Shown here piece by piece: positions 18,413 through 29,475 of a DNA stretch of 64,000 nucleotides. A program made the position numbers and the translations under genes. Where the stretch lies: assembly GCA_015075305.1 (NCBI GenBank), contig JABTUS010000003.1:248001-312000 (forward strand), read 5' to 3'. Below the pieces are notes generated by a model, which had not been told where the DNA came from, did not search any database, and was given only the letters and a program-made list of their open reading frames with translations. How positions within the stretch are numbered: position 1 is the stretch's first letter; each line of letters opens with the position of its first letter. The stretch comes from Opitutaceae bacterium (GTDB lineage Bacteria > Verrucomicrobiota > Verrucomicrobiia > Opitutales > Opitutaceae).

Positions 18413-19229
18413 ATGCGCCCAGTTCTTGATGGACCTCTCCGCCGCGATCGTTGCTTTTCCGCCGGCCTCGCATCCGCCGGCAACATGTCCGTTCCTCTGT
18501 TGATCGATGAGGTGGAGGCTCGGACGCAGGTGCGATTGGCCAGGTCCGAGGAGTGGCCGGAATCGCATCCGGTGATCTGGGTGGGCACGGAGAATGAGCT
18601 TGCGACGCTGCCTGCAAGCTTCGCCGATTCCGTGCGCGGACTTGCCGTCTCGGGTCGCCCCGAGGGATATCGAGTGAAGGCGTTCAGCGGGGTGCCATCG
18701 CCGGCCCTCCTGGTGATTGGGCATGATGGCCGCGGCGCACAGTTCGGCGCCGGGCAGTTGCTGCGCCGATTGCACATGCGGCCCGGATGCATTGCCGTGG
18801 CGGATGACTTGGACATCACGGCGGCGCCTCAACTCAAGTTGCGTGGTCACCAACTGGGGTATCGATTCACACCCAATTCCTACGACGCGTGGGATCTGGA
18901 TCGCTGGGAACAGTATTATCGGGACCTGATCGTGTTTGGCGCCAATGCGGTGGAGCTGATTCCGCCTTTTCTTTCGGGAAATCCCGGACTCCGCCACCGG
19001 CCAGTGCCTTTGTTTTCCGCGACCGGAGATGGAGATGAATGCGGCGATGTCGGCGCTTGCCGACAAATATGATCTCGACGTGTGGCTGTGGTACCCTGCG
19101 TTGGCGGGCGACTACAGCGACGAAAACATCGTGCGGAAGGACCTTGCCCAGGCGGAGGAAGTGTTTCGCAAGTTTCACCGGATAGACGAGGTCTTCGTGC
19201 CAGGCGGAGAACCGACGATTCACATCTGA
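18413..19229 (+). pseudogene. Glycosidase fragment (N-terminal part, frameshifted and truncated)
   Basis: The first frame gives a domain of the GH20b/alpha-glucuronidase N-domain type (VIWVGTENELATLP, LLVIGHDGRGAQFGAGQLLRRL). The start of a barrel follows (LRGHQLGYRFTPNSYDAWDL, FGANAVELIPPF). At about 19025 the frame shifts and continues in MNAAMSALADKYDLDVWLWYP and VFVPGGEPTIH, then stops at 19229. The rest of a catalytic domain is missing. The intact enzyme was probably a secreted glycosidase of this locus; the exact GH family is uncertain. Confidence 0.7.
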
Positions 19230-19347
19230 TCAGATTCGGCGAGTGGCCTGCCTGACGCCGGACCGCTTTCTGTAATCAAGGACCATGCACGGTTCGAGCG
19301 AAGCGTGTGGTCGGACTTGCCTGGGCTGAACACCCGGAACCGGCTCA

Positions 19348-20108
19348 TCAACGCTTGATGATCGAGCCGAACGAAACCAGTTGAAGTCCCGCCGGGCCTG
19401 CGACGAATCCGGCCGCCTGGCCTGCCGGCACAAACAACGTGTTCCACTTTCGAACCTGGGCGGTTTCGTCCTTGATGCTGACCGTGCCATTACCGCCGAC
19501 GATGAACAGGACTTGTTCTTTGTTCGAATCAATGCCGAGGTTGACTGAAGCGTTTGGAGCGAGCCGCCACGCCAGGGCTTCACACCGCTCGCTTTCGTCA
19601 CGATTGATCAGAATGGTTGCGGAGGCATTCTCCCGTTTGGGAAAGGCGGCGTGTTTGCACGGTTTCACCGAGGCGGTCGCCAGAGTATTGCCAGCGCTCT
19701 GCTGCGCAGCCTGCGCGCGGCGCGTTTCGCGCACCTTGTCGATGTGCTCGGCAAACGACGCGTGGCCTTCCTTGTCGGCGTCGAGAAAGGCGTTGAAGAG
19801 AAAATACCGAGTCCCATCACGGGATCGCGACTGATGGTCTGGTGGACCATGCCCGCGGGCACGTAAAAGAAATCGCCCGCTGCCGCCTGGAATGTCCGAC
19901 CGCCAATGTGCACTTCACCATGGCCGTCGAGGACCAGGAAGTTCTGCTCCTTGCGCTCATGCACGTGGGGCGGGCCATCCAATCCGGGAGTCCAGGCGTT
20001 TATCGCAACCTCCGTGAGTGCGGTTTCAGAACGGTCGATCAACACGGTGATTTCATTGAGACCGGCAACATCCAGCTTCTGGCCTTCCTGCGGGTGGCGG
20101 ATGATCAT
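19348..20108 (-). pseudogene. Bicupin protein, frameshifted
   Basis: Two cupin domains lie in two frames. The first (from 20108) has PPHVHERKEQNFLVLDG and GDFFYVPAGMVHQ, the two cupin motifs with metal-binding His and Glu. At about 19820 the frame moves so that TRYFLFNAFLDADKEGHAS follows, leading into a second, weaker cupin (VLFIVGGNGTVSIKDE, WNTLFVPAGQAAGF) that ends at 19348. It lies opposite to the surrounding genes. Cupins of this type include sugar isomerases and dioxygenases; the function here is not known. Confidence 0.8.
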
Positions 20109-20297
20109 GAGGCCGAAGAGTCAGGTGAAGGGATATTGTGAAATCAATAATGAAATAACGTGAAAATAAGAATCACCCTCGCCGTCCGCGCTTTGGGATG
20201 GAATTGTGCATCGAAGTTTATTTCCAAAGGAAAATTCAGTTCAGCGAAGCGCCTTGCGCCTCATGGGTCTCGAGGCTGAACTTGAGTTAATTTTCAC

Positions 20298-21087
20298 ATG
20301 AATCAACACCATCATTCACCAAAGCAGGCGTGGTCGCTGCTGCTCGTGAGTTTGCTTTTTGCGGTCTGCGCCCTGCCGGCTAAAGCGACACGGCTCGTGA
20401 TTCTGCACACCAATGACGTGCACGATCATGTCCGTCCCGGATACGATGGCGCTGGCGGTTTGCCGTATGTGTCAGGCTACATCAGACAGGTGCGTGCGGT
20501 GGAACCGGCCGTGCGCTGGAGCGGGAGGCGTACCGGCTGCGGACGCGCTGCGGCGCGCCGCCGGTTCGGATCTTGGATTCTGCCATGTTGGCAACATCAT
20601 CCGCAGCCCCTGCCTTCGGGACCCGTGGACGTGATGCGTTGTTCGTCGCCGGGGGCCAGCGCGGCGACAAGACCGTGCTCGTTGCCCTGACCGGCGCGCA
20701 GATCAAGGCCTATGTGACCCTGCTTGGCGGCGGAGAGAAGTACAACCAGACGACTGGTCCGGCATGCGCGTGATGCACGGCGCTGATGGAACGAAGGACC
20801 CGCTGACCACATCCCCTGGACGACAACCGCAAGTACAGCGTGATCATGCCTGAACTCGAATGGAGCTCCCGCTTCGTCAAGATGTCGGACCTCGCCCGCA
20901 AAAACGCGCCAGGCAGCCCGCTCGCCGGACCGCTGCCGGAGCCGCGGCCGTCGTCCGTGGAAATGACGCTTGCTCTGCGCACTCGCGCGCTGGAGCTGAC
21001 GCAATCCGCGCGCAGTCTGGGCGCGAGGCGCGCGCCTTCGCGGACGCGGGCACGGATGTTCCTGACGACCCGCTGTGGTGGCGTTAA
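20298..21087 (+). pseudogene. 5'-nucleotidase / UshA-type phosphoesterase remnant
   Basis: The start encodes a signal peptide and the first metal-binding block of a metallophosphatase (RLVILHTNDVHDHVRPG). After YVSGYIRQVRAVEP the sequence jumps to the C-terminal 5'-nucleotidase domain (ADALRRAAGSDLGFCHVGN, then TVLVALTGAQIKAYVTLLG, then DNRKYSVIMPE). These pieces lie in at least three frames. Most of the catalytic domain, about 300 residues, is missing. The last coding stretch appears to end at 21087 (DVPDDPLWWR). Once a periplasmic nucleotide or phosphate-ester hydrolase. Confidence 0.75.
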
Positions 21088-21107
21088 CCCCATGCAGGTG
21101 GATGGAA

Positions 21108-22340
21108 TCAGACTGCTTCCGCAGCCGGAAAGCTGTCACGCGACGGGTATGAAAGGCTGTTGCTCCGCATGAGCGACACGATGCGATGCAGCAGGTCCGG
21201 ATCTCCGTATCCGCCGGGTTTCGTTACCAGCGTTGCATCGGCGCCTGTGCCGCGGAGGACGGAAAGGACACAGGCATTTTCAAGCGCGCCGAGGATCTCC
21301 AGTCTATCACCGCCGAACGCCTGACAGGCTGTCCATGCGGTTTCGCCTCCCGTGAGAAAACAGGTGATCCCGGGTTGCGGGCCGAGCGCACGCAGGGTTT
21401 CTCCGACGGCGCGGAGAATCTCTGATGGCGGGGCGGTGTCCGTCGCAAATCGCATCACTGCGGCGCGGGTGACCTTCAGGCTTTCGGCGAGGGCGTGCAC
21501 TGTGGCGGATGCTGAAAATGTGTCCGTTGAAACTGTGACAATCGGAATGCTTCGACGGGCGGCCAGTTGGTCGATCTGCCGATGACTCGCCGGATGGCGG
21601 CTGCCGCAGACGACGAGGAGTGAATTTCCCTTCGGCAGCGAAACCGACGGGGCGGCTGGAAGGGCGTCCAGGCGTGCCAGCGCAGCACCCAGGCCGTTGG
21701 CCCCGATGGGAACCGCGGCGGGGCAGTGGCTTCGAATGGCGGCGGCCAGGCGGTCCAGTCTTGATCCGTTTCCGCATCCGCAATCACCAGGTGCGGACCA
21801 CGAGCCGCATGGTGCGTCAGGAATCGGCCGACCGCCTTCTCATCGCGAAGCAGCGCATGCGGCAGGTGCGCCTGCGGCAGGGGACGCTCTTGAGCAGCGT
21901 TGCCACGCTGCTGGTCGTGGCCGGCCAGGCGGGATCATTGCGAAACTCGGTTTCATTGAGTCGCACGCCATGCACCAGGAGTTCGCCGTCGCGAACAATG
22001 CGACGCGCCGCGGGATTGGCTGGCAGAAAACAATCAATGGCGGCGACAGGCTCTCGCACACGGCGATCACCTCCGCCGACAGCGGTCCGCGCAGAGTCGA
22101 ATCGATCTTCTTGAAAAGCAGCGTGCTTCCCGCCGCTTTCCGGCTCAGCAGGTGGCGGCTGACGATCGATGCGGCATCACGCGGCGACGCGTTGCGGGTT
22201 TCAGTGGAAATGACCTCAAGGTCTTGGGAGGACACGGAGCGACCGAGCGGAACGCTGACACTTCTTCCGGCCTGTCGAAACGATGCGCCGACTTCCAGCG
22301 CTCCGCTCAAATCGTCGGCGAGTATATATCCCTTGGTCAC
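21108..22340 (-). pseudogene. DUF1537 four-carbon acid sugar kinase, frameshifted
   Basis: Last gene of the minus-strand operon. N-terminal DUF1537 domain: GYILADDLSGALEVGASFRQ, FKKIDSTLRGPLSAEV, then after a shift near 22030 ANPAARRIVRDGELLVHGV. Further shifts occur near 21895 and 21765. The C-terminal domain reads LLVVCGSRHPASHRQIDQLA and ends with the nucleotide-binding ITCFLTGGETAWTACQAF. Start probably GTG at 22340, with a TTG at 22385 possible. Family members phosphorylate D-threonate, D-erythronate or 3-oxo-tetronates; pairing with pdxA points to the threonate/erythronate type. At least three frameshifts. Confidence 0.87.
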
Positions 22341-22397
22341 TCGTGAAAGATCACTCTCCGGCTTGTTCGGAGGACAGTGTGCCAACTCGATGTGAAG

Positions 22398-23464
22398 TCA
22401 CGTAGTGGCGAAGGTTCCGGTAGATCCGGTTCCGACGTCGCGAAGCGCCGAACCGGTTGAGGCGAGGCGGTTGCGCGCGATTGTGGCTGCGAGCAGCAGC
22501 GCCTGCACGAGGGAGCGCGGGTCTCCGCGTCCCGTGCCGGCATTCTCGAAATCGGTTCCATGTTCGACCGATGTGCGGATAAGGGGGAGACCGAGCGTGA
22601 CGTTCACCCCCTGCCAGATTCCAAGCATCTTGGCTGCGACATGCCCCTGGTCGTGATACATCGCGATGGCGCAGTCGAACTGACCCTGCAGCGTGCGGAA
22701 AAAGAGGGTGTCGCCGGCATACGGTCCGCTTACCCGGAAGCCGAGGGCGCTCGCCTGCTCGATGGCGGGCGTGATGAATTTAATTTCCTCATCGCCAAAG
22801 ATGCCGCCTTCGCCGGCATGCGGATTGAGTCCGGCGACCGCGATGCGGGGCTCCGCAATCCCAAGCTCCCTTACTCCCGCGTGCGCAATGCTGATCACCG
22901 AAACGATGCGTTCGGGGCGGACGCGTTCAATCGCTTCTCGCAGGGAGACATGCGTGCTGACATGGCAGACGCGCAGATTCCCAGCCACCAGCATCATCGT
23001 CACCTGAGGCTTTCCGCAAAGGTCCGCCAGCAGTTCCGTGTGTCCGTCAAAATGATGCCCCGCCGCATGAAGCGCCGCCTTGTTTATGGCTGAGGTGACG
23101 ACGGCATGCGCCTTCCAGCGAGCGTGAACTCCACGGCGCGCTCGATGCATTCGTACGCGGCCTGGCCGCACGTGGGGTCGATCCGGCCGCGCACGAGCGT
23201 TTTCTCATCGATGTTGGCGAGGTCGACAACATCGATGAAACTCGGATCATCGCCGGCGAATTCAGGTGATGACACGCGGCGCACCGTTGCGGAGCTCCCC
23301 GTGATTTCTGCAGCCGCGCGCAGCGTGCCGGCGTCTCCGATCACAACCGGCCGGCAGACGGCGCGCACCTCCGGGAGTGGAAGGGCTCTTGTCAGAAGCT
23401 CCGGTCCTGTGCCAGCGGCGTCACCCAGGGTGACTGCGAGGATCGGCTTGGCGACTCTGCTCAT
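22398..23464 (-). pseudogene. pdxA: PdxA-family 4-phospho-tetronate dehydrogenase, frameshifted
   Basis: The N-terminal part (ILAVTLGDAAGTGPELLTRA) is in one frame and the remainder in another; the break is near 23108 (TLAGR / WKAHAVVTSAINKAALHAAG). Metal and substrate residues survive: GHTELLADLCG and AMYHDQGHVAAKML, plus NPHAGEGGIFGDEE. Length after repair, about 350 residues, is normal. Next to a DUF1537 kinase this is the PdxA2 type, which oxidises 4-phospho-D-threonate or erythronate and decarboxylates it to dihydroxyacetone phosphate, rather than a vitamin B6 enzyme. Its ATG overlaps the stop of the DapA-like gene (ATGA). Confidence 0.88.
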
Positions 23465-24374
23465 GCCAGGTTCGCGATCTGCTGGAGTTGTCGCCGCAGT
23501 TCATCGACCTCCGCATCGCCGGCCGCGAGCAGCGGGGAAGCATGGCACGTGTGCACAACCCGTGTATTTCCATGATCGCCTTGAGCGCTGCAAGGAGCTG
23601 GGAGATGGTTCGGCCCTTCTGGTACGTGGCGTTGATGGTGTCCACGCGATGCTGCGCGGCGTCCGCTGCCGCGGAGTCGCCCGAACTCAATGCGTCCATC
23701 AGCAGACGCAATGCGCGCGGCGCAAAGTTTCCGGCGCCGGGGACGCAGCCATCCGCGCCCGCGCGCATGCTGCGGCTGGTGAAGGCGATCGACCCGCAGA
23801 ACACGGCGAAATCGGGATGTCCGGCGAATTGCCGGCTCAACTGTTCGAGACGCGCGCCGTCGGGTTCCGAATCCTTGATCCCGGCGATCAGAGGATGCTG
23901 GGAGAGCCGTTCGACGACGTCGAGCGGCAGGCTCTGTTTGGTGGTCTGTGGAATGTTGTACAGGTACAACGGGCCGCCGACCGCGTCCGCGAGGTTCTTG
24001 AAATACCGCTCCATCATTTCCGGAGTCAGCGGATAGTAGGAGGAAGGTTGCCGACCACCGCATGGACGCCGAATCGGAGGAATTCGCGCCCGAGTTCGAC
24101 CGAATGGGAGAAGCTCGTGTCACCAATTCCGCCAAAGAGGAGCAGGCGCCCCCTGGCGGCGTCGCTCGCGAGGGCCATGAGCCGGCAGCGCATGCGCACC
24201 GACATGGAGGCAAACTCACCCGTTGTGCCGGCCACCATGACGCCCTGGCAGCCTCCGGCCACGATGTGGTCCGGGATGCGGCGGAGCGCCGGCTCGTCGA
24301 TTTCGCCCGCGCTCGTGAACGGAGTCAGGAGCGGCACGATGGCGAGCCCTCTCAGCTGCGTCCTTTGAGACCAT
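23461..24374 (-). pseudogene. DapA/NanA-family aldolase, frameshifted
   Basis: Pieces in at least two frames: GLAIVPLLTPFTSAGEIDE and VAGTTGEFASMS (the conserved TTGE), a shift near 24030, then GGPLYLYNIPQTTKQSL (catalytic Tyr) and LAGIKDSEPDG (Schiff-base Lys). A shift near 23540 leads into LLAAGDAEVDELRRQL. A further shift probably lies near the start (ATG at 24374 out of frame with GLAIVP). All catalytic residues are intact. Class I aldolase fold; in this context a 2-keto-3-deoxy sugar acid aldolase or dehydratase is likely. Confidence 0.87.
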
Positions 24375-24400
24375 GAGTCGTGAGTCTTTTCATGAAGCGT

Positions 24401-25544
24401 TCAGTAGGCTGCGCGATAGATGCTTTCGGCGTCGGCAATGGAAAGTTCCCGGGGGTTGTTTTTCAAGAGCCGGTGACTTTCATCGCCTCGGAGGCGAGGC
24501 GCGGCAGATCGTGCTCCGGTATGCCCACATCGCGGAGCCTGAGCGGTATGCCGCAGGCGGCGGCGAGCGCCACCAGGCGTCGCAGACCGGATTCTGCGGT
24601 GGCCATTGGCGTTGATTCAGGCGCACACCCGAGCGCCAGTGCAATCTGTGCGTAGCGCTCCGGCATGGCGGGAAGGTTGAAGCGGAAGACGTGCGGCATC
24701 AGAAGCGAATTGGCGACGCCGTGTGCGATGCGATACTCGCCGCCTAGCGGATACGAAAGGGCGTGAACCGCTGCGGTGTTGACCGGAGCCAGGCACAGGC
24801 CGCCATAAAGCGCACCGAGCATCACCTGCGTGCGCACCGCGGGATTCAAACCATCACTGACGGCGGCCTCAATGTTTGCGCCGATGTTGCGGATGCCTTC
24901 CAGCGCGTACACATCGACAGCAGGGTGGGAGAAATTGTTCGCATAGGCCTCCATGCAATGAACCAGGGCGTCGATGCCGGTCGCAGCCGTGACAGCGGGC
25001 GGCATCGAAAGCGTCAATTCCGGATCGCAGATCGCCACATCGGGCACGAGGTGCGGACTGACGACACCCTTCTTCAGGCGCTCCGATTCATCGAGCAGAA
25101 TGGCCGCGGCCGAAACTTCCGCGCCGGTGCCCGCCGTGGTGGGAATGCAGGCGAGGCCTCGCGAACGTCGCTTGAGCAACCCGACGCCGAAGACCTCTTG
25201 CACAGCCTGGGCCCCATCGTAGAGCGCGGCAACCAGTTTGGAAACGTCCAGCGCGCTGCCGCCGCCGATGCCGACAATTGCGTCGGCCCTGAAATCACGC
25301 GCCAGCGCGATCACCCGCTCGAAGAGTGCGATCTCGGCTCCCGGTCGACTCCAGTGAAGCATTCGACTGTCGCTCCGCGCGCCCTCCGGGATGAAAACAG
25401 CGACTGCCGGGTGGCTGCGATCGTTGGGCTGGTGACGACAAACAGGCGGTTCCAGCCGGCGAGACCGAACTCGTCCGGGCCTTGCCCGACGCATCCGGGG
25501 CCAAAAAGAACCCGTCTGGGCTGCTGAAGTGTGACGCTTCTCAT
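24401..25544 (-). pseudogene. Iron-containing alcohol dehydrogenase, frameshifted twice
   Basis: The start MRSVTLQQPRRVLFGPGC is in one frame. A shift near 25395 leads into IALARDFRADAIVGIGGGSALDVSK (NAD(P)-binding), IPTTAGTGAEVS, and the metal ligands TGIDALVHCMEAY and HALSYPLGGEYRIAHG. A second shift near 24470 is needed for the natural C terminus (RLLKNNPRELSIADAESIYR). Repaired length is about 380 residues. Probably reduces or oxidises the small aldehyde released by the aldolases. The ATG overlaps the upstream sulfatase stop (ATGA at 25541-25544). Confidence 0.9.
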
Positions 25545-26899
25545 TTCGAATAAGGATTGCCGGGATCCCCGGGAGGCGGGAGTGCCTCCGATGCACCGAG
25601 CGATGGATCGTAGTCGGGATTCAGGCACATCTCCTGTGCGCCGACATCGTGCCGCCAGCCGCGAAGGCGTTCGGCGAGTTTCGCGCACACCTCCGGCTTA
25701 TTCGCCGCCAGGTTTGTCTGCTCCGACGGATCGTGCCTCAAGTCGTACAGCTCATAGGGCGGGCGACCAGGAACCCCGCCGATTGTCTGCTCGAACCATT
25801 CGATGATCTTGAAATCCCCGATCCTCGCGGCGCCGCATGGAGCGAGGCCAAGGTGGTGGTAGTGGGAAAATGCCATGCAAGAATGGGATGGGCGGGCACT
25901 GGCGCGGCATTGCGAACCAGCGCTGATTGCAGGCTCCGGCCATCCAGGTCTTTGGGGATCTTCTCGAAGGCAAAATCCAGCAGCGTGGGAAACAGATCGG
26001 TTCCCAAGACTGGTTCGGCGTGGGTCGAGGCGGGCACAATGCCGGGCATTGAAATTATGAACGGCACCCGGATGCCCGCCTCGTAGAGGTCCGCCTTGCC
26101 CCCCTGAGCGGCTTGCAGTCATCGCTGCGGCCGAACGCGCCGTGGTCCGCGGTGAATACGACGAGGGTGTTCCGCTCCAAGTCATGTGCACGCATGCCAT
26201 CCATCAGCCTCCCGATGCTTTGATCGAGCTCCTCGACCATGGCGCCGAGCACCGGACGCTGATGGTCCAGATTCGAACCGGGTTTGATCATGTACTTTCC
26301 TGTCAGAGACGCCGGGCCCAGTTCGGGACGATGCAGGCTGTTGTGGGCGAGCACGCAAAAAAAGGGCTTGGAGCGCTCGCGCGTCACGAAGTCGATCGCT
26401 GCATCCGTGAGCCGTCGCACATGATGCGGATCCGCCTCCGGGTCGGCGCCGGGCTCGGGCTTGCGGGTGACAAGCACTTCGTCGAAGCCCTGCGATTCGG
26501 GATCCGTGGGACGATTCGGCTGGTAGTTGTAATCCCGCGCGAGGTGCCACTTTCCAAAATGCCCGGTCGCGTATCCAGCGGCGCGCAGGGCGTCTCCCAG
26601 GGTGACAGCCTCAACGGGGAGAAATCGCTGCCAGTCCGGTGTCTGGAGCCGGGGATTCTTCGGAACAGTCCCGGGAATGTAGTTCGTCAGATGCAGCCGT
26701 GCCGGGTGGAGCCCGGTGTACAGCGCGGCGCGTGCGGGTGAGCAGACCGGACTCGCACTGTAGGCTGGGTGAAGCGCGCGCCTCCGGCGGCGAGTCTGTC
26801 GAGATGCGGAGTTTCGTAGTAGCGACTGCCATAGCATCCGAGTTGGTGCACGCCCATGTCATCGGCGATGACGAGGAGGATGTTGGGCCGCCGGGTCAT
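25541..26899 (-). pseudogene. Sulfatase (arylsulfatase A-like), frameshifted
   Basis: [20 protein letters not shown] starts at 26899. After a shift near 26765 comes the active-site block [12 protein letters not shown] (Cys type, C-S-P-A-R), then GYATGHFGKWHL. LVVFTADHGAFG precedes a shift near 26100, and VPFIISMPGIVP precedes another near 25870. The final piece runs GDFKIIEWFEQTIGG to PPYELYDLRHDPSEQTNLA. Cys-type sulfatases need formylglycine maturation. No clear signal peptide is present at the start. Would remove sulfate esters from the glycan. Its start overlaps the stop of the symporter gene (ATGA). Confidence 0.9.
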
Positions 26900-28457
26900 G
26901 TGGACGCAGCGCCCTGCCCGCGCCACGGAACGCTCCGGTACGTCAGGCGATCGACGTCGTCGGGAATGTAGCCGCCCAGAAACCTGCTCGCCATCAAGCC
27001 CGTTCCGAAAAGCACGAGGTGGCCAAGCACGCCGATGAGCAGCGGATTGAGCGGAAAATTGAAGCGCCCGAGATCGATGATCCGCGTCCTGGCTCGGTGA
27101 GAATCGCCCAGGTCGTGTATGCCAGGCAGACTCCGATGCCGACATAACACCCGCGACGCGTTGCGGTGCGACTGAAGAATCCAAGGCAGAACAGTCCCAG
27201 CGTGCCGCCGGCGAGAATGGAACCGACAGTGACGACCCGCTCCATCAATGGCGCGGAATCCTTCGTCGGAAGCAGCAGCCACGCCACCAGCATGGTGAGC
27301 GCGCCTCCAAGAGTCACCATCGCACGACCACAAAGAACCTGCGTCCTGTCCGATGCGCCTGGGCGAAAGAAACAGAAGTAGTCGCGGGTCAGAACCGTGG
27401 CGACACTTGAGAGATCAGCGCTCACGCTGGACATGGCTGCGGCGAGAATCGCCGCGACCACGAGTCCGAGCAGTCCGACCGGCATGAAGTTGGCCAGAAA
27501 GTAGGGCATCACGCTGTCGCCCAGCGCCGGCGGCGGAATCTTCCCGAGGGTGAAAAAACCGTTGAGACAGGCTCCGGCAAACATGAAGAGGGCGAAAATC
27601 GGAAGACACAGGAGGGCGCTGACAAACGCCGCGCGGCTGGCTGAACGATCGTCCCTGGCCACGAGGTAGCGCTGGACGATGTGCTGGTCGGTCGAGTAGC
27701 GGCGCGTCCACTGAACGGCGTAGGCCAGCATGAAGAGCCACATCGTGGTGTTGTGCGTGCTGAACAGCATGTCCCAGGTGAAGCCTTCCACGCCAAGGCT
27801 GAGTTTGCCCTGTCGCCAGGTCTCACCCACAACTGCAAAGGGCGCTCCCGCTTCCGGTGCAAAAGCAGGCGGAGCAGGATGAAGATGCCGCCGACGATCA
27901 GGACGACGCCTTGAACAACATCCGTCCAGACGACTGCGGTGACGCCGCCGAGCATGGTGTAGACTATCGTGAAGATTCCCACGCCGAAAATGACCGGTCG
28001 GAGGTTCCATCCGGTCAGAACGTTCAGCGCGATCGCCGTCGTGATGAGCGTGACGCCGAGATCAAAGATGCGGTCGGCGAGAAATCCGAAGGACGTGTAG
28101 AATTTTCCACCGAGTCCGAAGCGCTGTCCGATGTACTCGTACGCGCTCATACGCACAACGCGGCGGTAGAAGGGAACGACAATCCGCGACACCACCAGCA
28201 GCACGATGGGCACGGTCATGTGGGGGATGAGAAGGATGAGTCCCTTCTGGTAGGACGTGCCCGGATGGCCGACGATTGTGCCCCGTGCTGATGATCGTGG
28301 CCATGATGGTGAAGGCCACCGCCCACATCGGTATGCTTCTGCCGGCGACGAAGTATTTTTCCGCGGTTTTCTGTCCGCGCGATACATGAATCCCGATCGC
28401 GGCGATCAGGACAAAGTAGAGCGCAATGACGACAAGGTCGAGAGGGGCGAGGTTCAT
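26896..28457 (-). pseudogene. SSS-family sodium/solute symporter, frameshifted
   Basis: Starts MNLAPLDLVVIALYFVLIAA and continues through AEKYFVAGRSIPMWAVAF. After a shift near 28275 it resumes in SYQKGLILLIPHMTVPIVLL and YEYIGQRFGLGGKFYTSFGF. Another shift near 27850 precedes MLAYAVQWTRRYSTDQHIVQ, and one near 27030 precedes [15 protein letters not shown]. The repaired protein has about 520 residues and 13 hydrophobic segments, normal for the family. Predicted inner-membrane sodium-coupled importer for the sugar acid. Confidence 0.88.
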
Positions 28458-28481
28458 GAGTCGGCGGGATTGGCTGCGGCG

Positions 28482-29454
28482 CTACCAGGGCATGACGCGA
28501 TTTGTGTGCTTCCGACCAATCTCGGCGACCTCCTTTTCGCCGCCAGCGATGATCGTAATTCCCGCGGCAAGCTGCGCCAGGACGTCCTCCGTGCGCGCGT
28601 TGTCGAGGATGTGAAGCCCGCTGGACTTGCCGGCGGCGATGACCCGCTCCGCCGCAGCCTTCAGCTCCGGCGGCTGAATGACTCCGGGTTTGCGCCCGTA
28701 GTCGAAGGCCACGTCCAGATGCCCGCTGGCATAGCTCGTGTCGCGCGGCCCCCATTCCGCGAAGCTGATTCCCGGCACGCGTGCAATTTTTTCCGTCAGG
28801 GCGAGACCCTGCCTGTCCTCGATTTTCACCCCGAGCATGATCTCGCCCTTGGGATTGAGCGGCCAGACGTCAGCCACCGCATAATAGTCGCGGGGCGAAA
28901 CACCCCAGATTCGCGATGCGTATTCGTGGGTGCCGAACATGCGCAGCCCCGCCTCCAACTTCCCCCGCCCGACCCCTTCGCGATGGATCTCATAGCGCCG
29001 CACGCACAAACATGGCGACCGCCTCGGGATTTCGCGCGTGACAAAGATGCAGACCATGGACGCCGGCCGCGAGCGCCTGCTGGAACATCCAGTGGTTGCT
29101 CTTCACTGTCTCGACATCGAGTCCATAGACGGGAAGCGTGACAAATACAGCCGGTGTGCGGTGGCCGCTCGGGGTGGGGCCGCCATCGACGAGGCCGCGC
29201 ATGAACTCGCGCAACTGCGTGAAATCCATGGCGGCGCCCTCCATGTCATACATGAGCAGATCCGCCCAGGTTCCTGCCGCGGCCTTGCCCTCCGTGTAGC
29301 CGCCCCGCCCGTAGCTGTAGTAGACCGGCTGTCCTGCTTCGAGGAGCTCGATGACTTTGTTGATTCGTTTTGGACCGGCGTAGGTGGCGGCGGCGGCCGC
29401 GGACAGGCTGAACACCGCGCAAACCGCCAGCAGGCAAGCAAGAGGCAGCTTCAT
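28482..29454 (-). pseudogene. HpcH/HpaI aldolase family protein with signal peptide, one frameshift
   Basis: Starts MKLPLACLLAVCAVFSLSAAAA, a clear signal peptide, then INKVIELLEAGQPVYYSY and YDMEGAAMDFTQLREFM. The N-terminal frame ends FVRAAL at 28990, where one indel moves the reading to RYEIHREGVGRG and the metal-binding IMLGVKIEDRQGLAL. The C terminus carries GITIIAGGEKEVAEIG. Family reaction: retro-aldol cleavage of a 2-keto-3-deoxy acid to pyruvate plus an aldehyde. The export signal is unusual for this enzyme class. Confidence 0.86.
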
Positions 29455-29475
29455 GATGAAGGTCGGGATGGAGGG

